Shown: piece by piece, positions 26,614 through 34,856 of the stretch | Layout: every line of letters begins with the position of its first letter | Numbering within the stretch: position 1 is the first letter of the stretch | Origin: Roseiarcus sp963737365 | GTDB taxonomy: Bacteria > Pseudomonadota > Alphaproteobacteria > Rhizobiales > Beijerinckiaceae | Direction: 5' to 3' | Assembly: GCA_963737365.1 (NCBI GenBank) | Contig: CAVTSD010000001.1 | Coordinates: forward strand, 1,178,001-1,242,000 | Length of the DNA: 64,000 nucleotides | Position numbers and translations under genes: made by a program | Notes under the pieces: model-generated | Told to the model about the DNA's origin: nothing | The model's input: only the letters and a program-made list of their open reading frames with translations | The model's database searches: none

Positions 26614-26832
26614 AGGTTCGCCTTTCGATTTGCAGCGCGGCGAAGCTTAAACGGCCGTCGTTGAACGCTCGCTGAATAGATTGAGGCCATTGACGCCTCA
26701 TTCGTTAAGGGCCCACCGGGGACGACGCCCCCTTTGGAGAGGGGAGCCGTCGATCGCGTTTCGAGCGACTTCGATGCGATCATTTAATGAATTCGGGGCA
26801 AGGTGGTCGCGGCGCCGATTCGTCGACAGGCT

Positions 26833-28200
26833 ATGAGCTCAGGCACGTTTTCCGTTCCAGGCGAGGTCAAGCTTGGCGAGCTTCTCGCCGCCTTGAGCTA
26901 TGCCTTGGACATGACAGAAGGGCAGCCGGCTGGGCACTGCGTCCGCTGCTGCTATATCGGGACGAAGATTGGCCGCGAAATCGGCCTCTCCGAGGATCGC
27001 TTGCGCGATCTCTACTATACATTACTCTTAAAAGATCTGGGATGTAGCAGCAACGCTGCCCGCATCTGCCAACTCTACCTCTCCGACGACATCGCGTTTA
27101 AGCAGGATTTCAAGCGGCTTGACAGCAGCCTTCCAAACATCTTGCGCTTTGTCCTCTCCCATACAGGCGTCAATTCCGGATTGGCCGAGCGCTTCCGGGC
27201 CGTCTTCAACATCATCCAGAACGGCGCTGAAATATCGAGGGACTTGATCGAGACCCGCTGTCAGCGCGGCGCGTCCATTGCCCGGCAGCTTCGATTTTCT
27301 GAGGACGTTGCGTCAGGAATTCGGGGTCTGGACGAACACTGGGACGGCTCCGGAAAGCCGTCAGGCGCCGCGGGCGCGGAGATCCCCTTATTCAGCCGCA
27401 TCGCATTGCTCGCGCAGGTCGTCGACGTTTTTCATTTGGCCGAGGGCGCGGACCACGCGGCGCGGGAGATTGAGAGTCGCTCGAACTCCTGGTTCGACCC
27501 AGAACTGGCAAAAACATTCGCCGTCGTCTCCGCCCGCGAGGATTTCTGGGAGGCCTTGCGCTCAGCCAATTTGCACGAGCGAATCTTCGAACTCGAGCCA
27601 GCGCGCTGCGCCGAGGCATTGGATGACGACTATCTCGACGAGATCGTCGCCGCCTTCGCTCAAGTGGTCGATTCGAAAAGCCACTACACGGCGGGACATA
27701 GCGAACGGGTGGCGCTGTTCACCGACATGATCGCCGAGGCGATGGACATGTCGCCGGACCACCGTCGTTGGCTCAGGCGCGCCGCCCTTCTCCACGACAT
27801 CGGCAAGCTAGGCGTCAGCAACTCAATTCTGGACAAGCCTGGCAAGCTCGACGCCGAAGAGTGGGCGGCCATGAAAATGCATGCCGTGCACGGCGAGGCG
27901 ATTCTGTCGAAAGTCGCCGCGTTCAAAAGCTTCGCCTTCGTCGCTGCCGCGCATCATGAGCGTTTGGATGGCCAAGGCTATCCGCGAGGGTTGGCTGGCG
28001 ACAACATTCCGTTCGAAACGCGCATCATCACCACCGCCGACGTGTTTGACGCCTTGACTGCCGAGCGCCCGTATCGCGCCGCGCTGCCGATTCCAACGGC
28101 GCTCTCGATCATGGAGAAAGACGTCGGCGCGGCTATCGACCCGCAGTGCTTTGCCGCGCTTGGGCGGGCCCTGGCGAAAGCGCAAGCGATCGCCGCGTGA
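26833..28200 (+). CDS. Tandem HD-type protein: degenerate HD domain plus HD-GYP phosphodiesterase
   Basis: A 455-aa soluble protein in two related halves. The C-terminal half (about 275-445) is an HD-GYP domain with YTAGHSERVALF, LLHDIGKLGVSN, the MHAVHGEAIL histidine and HHERLDGQGYP. This is the complete set for cyclic-di-GMP hydrolysis. The N-terminal half (about 25-215) keeps the fold's spacing but has LKDLGCSS where HDIGK is expected, and LDEHWDGSGKP in place of the GYP motif, so it is probably non-catalytic and regulatory. An in-frame GTG at 26803 is an alternative start. It is a single-gene unit; signal input is unknown. Confidence 0.85.
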   Translation: MSSGTFSVPGEVKLGELLAALSYALDMTEGQPAGHCVRCCYIGTKIGREIGLSEDRLRDLYYTLLLKDLGCSSNAARICQLYLSDDIAFKQDFKRLDSSLPNILRFVLSHTGVNSGLAERFRAVFNIIQNGAEISRDLIETRCQRGASIARQLRFSEDVASGIRGLDEHWDGSGKPSGAAGAEIPLFSRIALLAQVVDVFHLAEGADHAAREIESRSNSWFDPELAKTFAVVSAREDFWEALRSANLHERIFELEPARCAEALDDDYLDEIVAAFAQVVDSKSHYTAGHSERVALFTDMIAEAMDMSPDHRRWLRRAALLHDIGKLGVSNSILDKPGKLDAEEWAAMKMHAVHGEAILSKVAAFKSFAFVAAAHHERLDGQGYPRGLAGDNIPFETRIITTADVFDALTAERPYRAALPIPTALSIMEKDVGAAIDPQCFAALGRALAKAQAIAA

Positions 28201-28261
28201 AAACTCACGCCTAACCGCCGCGACCTCTCGACAGGCCTCGTCAAACCTGCGAGTTCGGCGC

Positions 28262-29692
28262 ATGGCCAAGTTTCGTTCTTCTTATGTCTGCCAGAACTGC
28301 GGCGCCATTACGCAGCGGTGGCAGGGCAAGTGCGAATCGTGCGGCGATTGGAACACGATCATCGAAGAGGCGGCGGCGCTTGGCGTCGGCGGCGCCGCCG
28401 TCCGAAAGGGCGCGGCGGGGCGACCGTTTCCGCTTGAAGACCTGTCGGGCACGTCGAAGACTGAGCCGCGTCTCGTCACTGGCGTTGGCGAACTCGATCG
28501 GGTTGCTGGCGGCGGCTTCGTGCCCGGTTCGGCCACGCTGATCGGCGGCGAGCCAGGCATCGGCAAGTCGACGTTGTTGATCCAGGCCTGCGCGTCGGTC
28601 GCGCGTCTAGGGGGTCGCGTCGTCTATGTGTCGGGCGAGGAATCGACCGCCCAGGTGCGTCTGCGCGCAACCCGGCTCGGGCTTGCCGAAGCGCCCGTGC
28701 AGCTTGCGGCGCAAACGCTCATCGAGGACATCGTGGCGACGCTCGGCTCGGGCGACGCGCCGAAATTCGTGGTCATCGATTCGATTCAGACCATGTGGAG
28801 CGACGCGATCGAATCGGCGCCTGGAACGGTGAGCCAGGTGCGCGGGTCGGCGCAGGCGCTGATCCGCTTCGCCAAAGCGAGCGACGCGGCTTTGCTGCTT
28901 GTCGGACATGTGACCAAGGACGGCCAGATCGCTGGGCCGCGCGTCGTCGAGCATATGGTCGACGCGGTCTTCTCCTTCGAGGGCGACGGGGCGCATGCCT
29001 TCCGGCTTTTGCGGGCGGCGAAGAACCGCTTCGGCGCGACCGACGAGGTTGGCGTGTTCGAGATGACCGGCGGCGGCCTGGCCGAAGTGCCGAACCCTTC
29101 GGCCTTGTTCCTGGCGGACAGGGACGGGGCGGCCCACCCTGGCGCGGCGGTCTTCGCCGGGGTCGAAGGGGCGCGGCCGCTTCTGGTCGAGATCCAGGCC
29201 CTGGTCGCGCCGACGACGTTCGGCACGCCGCGGCGCGCGGTTGTCGGCTGGGAGCCGAGCCGGTTGGCGATGGTGCTTGCTGTGCTCGAGGCCCATGGGG
29301 GGATGAAGCTCGGTCAATATGACGTCTATCTCAACGTCGCCGGGGGCTTGCGAATCATGGAGCCCGCGGCCGATCTCGCTGCAGCGGCGGCGCTCATTTC
29401 CTCGCTGACCGGCGCAAGCTTGCCGCGCGACGCCGTCTATTTCGGCGAAATCGGCTTATCGGGCTCGGTGCGCGGGGTCGCGCATGCGGGTTTGAGGCTC
29501 AAGGAGGCCGCCAAGCTTGGGTTCGCGCGCGCCTTTGCGCCGCAGTCGCTTCGGGCCGGCGGCGAGCCTACGAATATCGCCGCCCAGCCGATTGATAACG
29601 TGGCCGCTTTGGTCGCGTTGATCGCCGCGAGCGCCGTCGAAAAGAGAGGGGGACGCGCCAAATCTCAAGCCCGCGATGGGGTGACGAACTGA
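28262..29692 (+). CDS. radA: DNA repair protein RadA/Sms
   Basis: A 476-aa cytoplasmic ATPase that promotes branch migration in recombinational repair. The N-terminal C4 zinc finger is YVCQNCG...CESCGDW (residues 8-31). The RecA-like core has Walker A GGEPGIGKSTL (about 101), the RadA-specific KNRFG motif (about 255) and VGVFEMTGGGL. The C-terminal Lon-like domain (about 290-450) includes GGLRIMEPAADLA and YFGEIGLSGSVRGV. The ATG at 28262 gives the zinc finger its normal position; the open frame extends 37 codons upstream into the previous gene. It is followed by cvpA-purF, a common alphaproteobacterial order. Confidence 0.97.
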   Translation: MAKFRSSYVCQNCGAITQRWQGKCESCGDWNTIIEEAAALGVGGAAVRKGAAGRPFPLEDLSGTSKTEPRLVTGVGELDRVAGGGFVPGSATLIGGEPGIGKSTLLIQACASVARLGGRVVYVSGEESTAQVRLRATRLGLAEAPVQLAAQTLIEDIVATLGSGDAPKFVVIDSIQTMWSDAIESAPGTVSQVRGSAQALIRFAKASDAALLLVGHVTKDGQIAGPRVVEHMVDAVFSFEGDGAHAFRLLRAAKNRFGATDEVGVFEMTGGGLAEVPNPSALFLADRDGAAHPGAAVFAGVEGARPLLVEIQALVAPTTFGTPRRAVVGWEPSRLAMVLAVLEAHGGMKLGQYDVYLNVAGGLRIMEPAADLAAAAALISSLTGASLPRDAVYFGEIGLSGSVRGVAHAGLRLKEAAKLGFARAFAPQSLRAGGEPTNIAAQPIDNVAALVALIAASAVEKRGGRAKSQARDGVTN

Positions 29693-29773
29693 GGCGGCTT
29701 GGTTATAAGGCGCTCGCGTCGGCCAATGGGCGCACAGGATGACAGGTCGTCGCGCGACGAGGTTCCCTCGCTA

Positions 29774-30481
29774 ATGCCATCTTATCTTGATCTAGCGGTT
29801 CTCGGCATCGTTCTCGTTTCCGCCCTTCTGTCCATGATGCGGGGCTTCACCCGCGAGGTTCTCGCCATCGCCTCATGGGCCCTCGCCGCAGCAGCCGCTT
29901 ATTACTTCTACCCCATTCTCATGCCCTACCTGACGCCCTATATTCATAAGGAAGTCATCGCCGAGGCGGCGGCTGCGGCCGTCGTCTTCTTCGTCACCTT
30001 GATCATTGTGTCGCTGTTCACCGTGCGCCTGTCCGACGCCATTCTCGACAGCAAGATTGGCGCGCTCGACCGGTCGCTTGGCTTTGTGTTCGGCGTCGCC
30101 AGGGGCTTTCTTCTCGCCGTGGTGGCCTTCGCCATCTTCAATTGGCTGGTCTCCGAAAAGCAGCAACCGGAATGGGTCAAGAACGCGAGGACGAGGCCGG
30201 TGCTGACCGAGACCGCCGATCGAATCGTCGCCCTTCTGCCGACGGACGCCGCGCAGACGATCAACGGCTGGATCGAATCGCACGCCAACGCGGCGACCAA
30301 CGATTTGAACAACGCTGCGGCCTCGCGCGCGAAGACCGAGGACGACCCATCGATCGCGGCGCCTTCTCCGCCGCAGAAGAAACCCAATTCGACGGCGGGA
30401 GGAACCTCTCCGATGGACAAGCAGAAGCTCGACGCCTTGATCAACAAAAACGCGCCCTTCGCTCCGGCTCCAAGGCAGTGA
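29774..30481 (+). CDS. cvpA: CvpA family membrane protein
   Basis: A 235-aa inner-membrane protein (colicin V production family) with four hydrophobic segments in the first 140 residues. Family motifs visible are LDLAVLGIVLVSALLSMMRGFTREVLAI and the loop SKIGALDRSLGFVFGVARG. The C-terminal 90 residues are polar, Ala/Pro-rich and probably cytoplasmic. CvpA proteins lie upstream of purF in many proteobacteria and support envelope integrity and sometimes colicin secretion. The ATG at 29774 starts directly at the family N-terminus; an ATG at 29726 is also in frame. Its stop overlaps purF (GTGA). Confidence 0.92.
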   Translation: MPSYLDLAVLGIVLVSALLSMMRGFTREVLAIASWALAAAAAYYFYPILMPYLTPYIHKEVIAEAAAAAVVFFVTLIIVSLFTVRLSDAILDSKIGALDRSLGFVFGVARGFLLAVVAFAIFNWLVSEKQQPEWVKNARTRPVLTETADRIVALLPTDAAQTINGWIESHANAATNDLNNAAASRAKTEDDPSIAAPSPPQKKPNSTAGGTSPMDKQKLDALINKNAPFAPAPRQ

Positions 30482-31971
30482 CGCCGATATCCCCTGAACT
30501 GAGTTCAGTCGCGCCGGCCGAGGCCCGCTTCGACCCCGACGGCGACCGGCTCCGCGAAGAATGCGGCGTGTTCGGGATTTTCGACCATCCTGACGCAGCC
30601 GCGATCACTGCGCTTGGCCTCCATGCGCTGCAACATCGCGGCCAGGAAGCCGCGGGCATAGTGGCTTACGACGGCGTTCGATTTCACTCGGAACGCAGGC
30701 AGGGGCTGGTCGGCGACCATTTCTCGAGCAGCGCGACCATCGATCGCCTGCCGGGACGTATGGCTATCGGCCATGTTCGCTATTCGACCACAGGCGATAC
30801 CATTCTGCGCAACGTCCAGCCGTTGTTCGCCGAGCTCGAGGCCGGCGGCCTGGCTGTCGCTCACAACGGCAATCTGACCAACGGCCTCACGTTAAGGCGC
30901 GAACTCATCCGCACCGGCGCCATTTGCCAATCGACCACCGACACCGAAGTCGTGCTGCTGCTCGCCGCGCGCTCGCGCCGGACCAAGATCGTCGACCGTT
31001 TCGTCGAGGCCCTGGCCGAGATCGAGGGCGCGTACGCGCTCGTCGCGTTGACCAACAAGAAGCTGATCGGCGCGCGCGACCCGCTCGGCATCCGCCCGCT
31101 CGTGCTCGGCGAGTTCGAGGGCAGTCCCATTCTTTGCTCGGAGACCTGCGCGCTCGACATCATTGGCGCGAAATTCGTTCGCGACGTCGAGAACGGCGAG
31201 GTGGTGGTCATCGACAGCGACGGGGTGAAGAGCTTCTTCCCGTTGCCCAGGCAGCCGGCCCGGCCCTGCATCTTCGAGTACATTTATTTCGCGCGACCTG
31301 ATTCGATCGTTCACGGGCGCTCGGTCTACGACGCGCGCAAGGCCATGGGAGCGGAATTGGCGCGCGAGGCCCCGGTCGAGGCCGACGTGGTCGTGCCTGT
31401 CCCCGACTCCGGCGTTCCGGCCGCGATCGGTTATGCGCGCGAATGCGGCCTGCCGTTCGAACTCGGCATCATCCGCAACCACTATGTCGGGCGCACGTTC
31501 ATTCAGCCAACTCAATCGATTCGTGAACTTGGCGTGCGCATGAAGCACAACGCCAACCGCGCGGTCGTCGAGGGCAAGCGCGTCGTGCTGATCGACGATT
31601 CCATCGTGCGCGGAACCACCAGCATCAAGATCATGCAAATGATGCGGGACGCAGGCGCGCGCGAGGTGCATTTCCGTATCTCGTCGCCGCCGATCACCCA
31701 TCCGGACTTCTACGGCATCGACACGCCCGAGCGCGATCAGCTGCTCGCCGCCCGCATGGACCTCGAAGGGATGCAGCGCTTCGTCGGCGCCAACTCGCTC
31801 GCCTTCCTCTCCATTGACGGCATCTATCGGGCGATGGGCTATCTCGGCCGCAATCCCAGACAGCCGCAGTTCACCGACCATTGCTTCACCGGCGATTATC
31901 CAACCCGCCTCGTCGACCAGTTCGGCGATTCGGGACGGCAGCAATTGTCGCTCCTCGCCGAGGCAAGCTGA
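30478..31971 (+). CDS. purF: Amidophosphoribosyltransferase (GTG start)
   Basis: A 497-aa cytoplasmic enzyme that makes 5-phosphoribosylamine from PRPP and glutamine, the committing step of purine synthesis. The N-terminal glutaminase domain has REECGVFGIF, with the nucleophile Cys exposed after removal of a short propeptide, and the GLHALQHRGQEAAGI and HVRYSTTG blocks. The C-terminal phosphoribosyltransferase domain has the PRPP loop VVLIDDSIVRGTTS (about 365). The GTG at 30478 overlaps the cvpA stop by four bases and has AAGG at good spacing. The reading frame stays open far upstream inside cvpA, which is not coding there. Confidence 0.96.
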   Translation: MTPISPELSSVAPAEARFDPDGDRLREECGVFGIFDHPDAAAITALGLHALQHRGQEAAGIVAYDGVRFHSERRQGLVGDHFSSSATIDRLPGRMAIGHVRYSTTGDTILRNVQPLFAELEAGGLAVAHNGNLTNGLTLRRELIRTGAICQSTTDTEVVLLLAARSRRTKIVDRFVEALAEIEGAYALVALTNKKLIGARDPLGIRPLVLGEFEGSPILCSETCALDIIGAKFVRDVENGEVVVIDSDGVKSFFPLPRQPARPCIFEYIYFARPDSIVHGRSVYDARKAMGAELAREAPVEADVVVPVPDSGVPAAIGYARECGLPFELGIIRNHYVGRTFIQPTQSIRELGVRMKHNANRAVVEGKRVVLIDDSIVRGTTSIKIMQMMRDAGAREVHFRISSPPITHPDFYGIDTPERDQLLAARMDLEGMQRFVGANSLAFLSIDGIYRAMGYLGRNPRQPQFTDHCFTGDYPTRLVDQFGDSGRQQLSLLAEAS

Positions 31972-32174
31972 TGGCAACGCTTGAAGAACTTGATCAACGC
32001 ATAGCGATCGTCCGCGACAACATCAGAGAGCTGACCGAGCAAGCCGCAGCCTATTCCGGCGCACAGGACGAATCGCTCGCCGCTGACCGCATCGCGGCGC
32101 AAGAGCAGTCGCTTGCGGACCTGCTGAAGGAGCGCGAGGCGCTTATCGACAGCGCGCGTCCGCCGCGAAGCTGA
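31971..32174 (+). CDS. Small coiled-coil protein downstream of purF
   Basis: A 67-aa, highly charged protein predicted to be almost entirely alpha-helical: LEELDQRIAIVRDNIRELTEQAAAYSGAQDE, then AAQEQSLADLLKEREALID. The ATG shares its A with the purF stop (TGATG), so it is translationally coupled to purF. No named domain is recognised. The overlap, the start and the regular heptads make it likely real. Its function is unknown. Confidence 0.72.
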   Translation: MATLEELDQRIAIVRDNIRELTEQAAAYSGAQDESLAADRIAAQEQSLADLLKEREALIDSARPPRS

Positions 32175-32204
32175 GCCTTCGGGCGTTCACGCCAGTCCCC
32201 ATCG

Positions 32205-34061
32205 TCACGCCGCCTTCGCGTCCAAAAACCCTCCGGACTGGCGACGCCAGAGCGCCGCATAGATACCGCCGCGCGACAGCAGCTCCTGATGCGTTCCGGT
32301 CTCGGCGATATCGCCGTTCTCGAGCACGATCAGCCGGTCCATCGCCGCGATGGTCGAGAGGCGGTGGGCGATGGCGATCACGGTCTTGCCTCCCATGAGA
32401 GTCTGGAGATTTTCTTGGATTGCCGCCTCGATCTCGGAATCCAACGCGGAAGTCGCCTCGTCGAGCACGAGGATCGGCGCGTTCTTCAGGAGGACGCGTG
32501 CAATAGCGATCCGTTGACGCTGACCTCCAGACAGCTTGACCCCGCGCTCGCCGACGAGGGTGTCATAGCCCTTTCGCCCCTCTGGATCGGTTAGGCCCAT
32601 GACAAATTCGTGAGCGTGCGCCTGCCGCGCCGCGGCGATCACCGCTTCGTCGGTGGCGTCGGGTTGGCCGTAACGAATGTTCTCACCGATCGAGCGGTGC
32701 AGCAGCGACGTATCCTGGGTAACCATGCCGATTTCCCGGCGCAGGCTCTCCTGCGTCGCAAAAGCGATGTCCTGTCCGTCGATCAGGATGCGTCCGCTCT
32801 CGACGTCGTAGAAGCGCAACATGAGATTGACCAGCGTCGACTTTCCGGCGCCGGAACGCCCGACCAGACCGACCTTTTCGCCAGGCTGGATCGCAAACGA
32901 AAAGTCCTCGATCACGCCGCCAGCCTTGCCGTGATGGAACCGGACGTTCTCGAAGCGGATGGCGCCCTTTGAAGCCACGAATGGGGGGGCGTCGACGCGA
33001 TCGACCAGCGCGTGCGGTCGCGCAATCGTTCGCATCCCCTCCTGGACCTGTCCGATATTGTCGAAGATGCCGATCGAGGTCCACATCACCCACCCCGACA
33101 TGGTGGTGACGCGCAGCGCGAGCCCGGTCGCAACGGCGATGTCGCCCACGGACACTGCGCCGCGCCCCCACAGCCAGACCGCAAGCACGCCGACGCTGAC
33201 CAACAGGATGCTGTTGCTGACCGAAACGGTCAGGTTCAGGAAGGTGATCAGTCGGGTCTGGCGATGAAACGCCGCGGTGTGATCGACGAGCGCATCGCGA
33301 GCGTTTTCGTCCTCGCGCTCGAGGTGAGCGAACAGCTTGACCGTCTGGATGTTGGTGTAGCTGTCGACGATGCGGCCCGTCAGCGTCGCGCGCATATGCG
33401 CGAGCGCTTCCGATCGACGGCGTATTCGCGGCACGAAATACGTGAGCGCCGCCACGTAGAACGCGATCCACAGAATCAGAGGACAAGCGAGACGCCAATC
33501 GGTCTGCACGAAGATGAACAGCGCGCTGAAGGCGAACACGGTCACGAACCAGAGCGCGTCGATGACCTGCACCACCGAGTCGCGCAGCGACGCCGCAGCC
33601 TGCACGATGTTGGAAGCGATGCGGCCCGCGAAGTCATTGGCGAAATAGGAAAGCGACTGGCGCAAAACATAGCGGTGTGTCTGCCAGCGGATGAGATTGG
33701 TCATCCCCGGCGCGATCGCTTGCTGCACGATGAGATCATGAGTGAAGCTCGCCAGCGGGCGCCCGATGAGAATGAGCAGCGCCATGACCAGAAACTCGCC
33801 GCCGTGAGCGCGCAGCGCCTCATCCGGGCTCGTCGCCCGTAGCATGTCGACGAGCGCCCCGACGAAGCGCAGGATCGTGACTTCGATCAGCGAGACGATC
33901 AGGCTGATCGTCATCAACGCGGCGAGAAAAGGCCAGACCTGTCGGCAATAGCGTCCATAATAGCCAATGAGGTTGGCCGGCGGCATGGATTCATCGTGCG
34001 CGCGAAACGGGTCGAGGCTGTTTTCAAAGAAACGGAGCGTGAGCTTTGGTCCATTGAGCAC
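32205..34061 (-). CDS. MsbA-like ABC exporter (fused membrane and ATPase domains)
   Basis: A 618-aa half-transporter that would act as a homodimer. Six membrane segments (about 40-330) precede one nucleotide-binding domain: Walker A GLVGRSGAGKSTLV (about 398-411), signature LSGGQRQRIAIARVLL, Walker B LVLDEATSALD and the switch His in IAHRLSTIAAM. It belongs to the lipid/peptide/drug exporter class. The substrate is not evident and no accessory gene is adjacent. The ATG at 34061 is first in frame; an alternative begins at MPPANLIGYYGRY (about residue 26). It is convergent with the purF operon. Confidence 0.9.
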   Translation of the reverse strand: MLNGPKLTLRFFENSLDPFRAHDESMPPANLIGYYGRYCRQVWPFLAALMTISLIVSLIEVTILRFVGALVDMLRATSPDEALRAHGGEFLVMALLILIGRPLASFTHDLIVQQAIAPGMTNLIRWQTHRYVLRQSLSYFANDFAGRIASNIVQAAASLRDSVVQVIDALWFVTVFAFSALFIFVQTDWRLACPLILWIAFYVAALTYFVPRIRRRSEALAHMRATLTGRIVDSYTNIQTVKLFAHLEREDENARDALVDHTAAFHRQTRLITFLNLTVSVSNSILLVSVGVLAVWLWGRGAVSVGDIAVATGLALRVTTMSGWVMWTSIGIFDNIGQVQEGMRTIARPHALVDRVDAPPFVASKGAIRFENVRFHHGKAGGVIEDFSFAIQPGEKVGLVGRSGAGKSTLVNLMLRFYDVESGRILIDGQDIAFATQESLRREIGMVTQDTSLLHRSIGENIRYGQPDATDEAVIAAARQAHAHEFVMGLTDPEGRKGYDTLVGERGVKLSGGQRQRIAIARVLLKNAPILVLDEATSALDSEIEAAIQENLQTLMGGKTVIAIAHRLSTIAAMDRLIVLENGDIAETGTHQELLSRGGIYAALWRRQSGGFLDAKAA

Positions 34062-34696
34062 CGGCGCGGCCCAGTTAAGGGCGCCCGACGGTCAAGAAGA
34101 GCAAACGGAATGCTTTAATTGGAGCGGTCTTCGCCGCTCAGATCAGACGTTCCGTGAGGCGGGTCTCACTCGGAAAAGCCGCCGCCCGCAAGGCTGCGAG
34201 CCAAGAGCACAGACGACCAAATAGGGAGGCGACGGAGCCCGAGAATGCGTCGAATCGGATTCATTCCGGCCTCCATGTTCGCGCCCACCTTTGTCTCGCG
34301 GGTCTAAGTTCCGCGCGACAACCAGAAGATACACGGGTTTGCTGCTGAAATCAGCCTGGAAGTTTGTGGTCAGCAGATTCTTCGTAGGGTGTTGTGTGTC
34401 GGCGACATTCGCCGCGCCATCGTTTTGCGACCCTTGCCATTTGCGCGAAGCGAATGGCCGCCGATTAAGTCGTTACCCCGAGCCCCGAGTTGCTTTTTGA
34501 TAAAGCGGTTAGAAGGGAATCGCCAATGAAAGCAATTCATTGCGAATAATCAGAAACGACGCTAAGCTTGCCCGATGAGCATGCCGTTCCTTCGCCACGC
34601 CAAATCGTGGTCCAGCCGTTTCCACGGCTCCCGCGCCACGACAAAAGCGGTAAGAAAAAAACTTTGACGAAATACCCGCGTAACTCATTGATAAGG

Positions 34697-34760
34697 CTCG
34701 ATTCGGACGAGAGAATCCAAGGAAATCCAAGCTTTTCCAACCCCCAAAGTCGGGGGTTTT
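34697..34760 (+). ncRNA. Candidate small RNA with three stem-loops
   Basis: Three hairpins follow one another: CTCG/CGAG (34697-34711) or, overlapping, GATTC/GAATC (34700-34717); GGAAA/TTTCC (34721-34738); and AACCCCC/GGGGGTT (34739-34758), which runs into TTTT. The last is a good plus-strand intrinsic terminator, yet no plus-strand protein gene precedes it. A TTGACG (about 34664) followed by a weak -10 could be the promoter. An orphan terminator with upstream structure is the usual sign of a small RNA, but the promoter is poor. Confidence 0.33.
34739..34760 (+). terminator. Orphan intrinsic terminator
   Basis: AACCCCC (34739-34745), loop AAAGTC, GGGGGTT (34752-34758), with the T-run covering 34757-34760. 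On the minus strand the hairpin would be followed by GGAAAAG, not Ts. It therefore serves a plus-strand transcript rather than trmFO, which ends 97 bases away on the other strand. Confidence 0.65.
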
Positions 34761-34856
34761 CGCAGCGAAACGGCGTCGAGGCGACAAAACCCAAATTGGG
34801 TCGATCGGACCGAACGGCGTCTGCCGCCAACGGACTTCAACCGAATGCAAGGCGAC

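Larger units (their letters stand above)
34062..34856. other. Hairpin-rich non-coding interval (795 bp)
   Basis: I see no convincing protein gene here. It contains several perfect hairpins: GAGCGG/CCGCTC (34122-34139), CAATGAA/TTCATTG with a 5-nt loop (34524-34542), and three successive hairpins between 34697 and 34756 ending in a terminator. The short string AACGGCGTC recurs at 34769 and 34813 and again inside trmFO at 34870. The interval could hold regulatory RNA or a copy of a dispersed non-coding repeat. Confidence 0.5.

Noticed and set aside
34509..34850. Minus-strand frame of 113 codons in the 34 kb gap
   Set aside because: No ribosome-binding site, overlaps the hairpin/terminator structures and has no domain; more likely part of a non-coding element.
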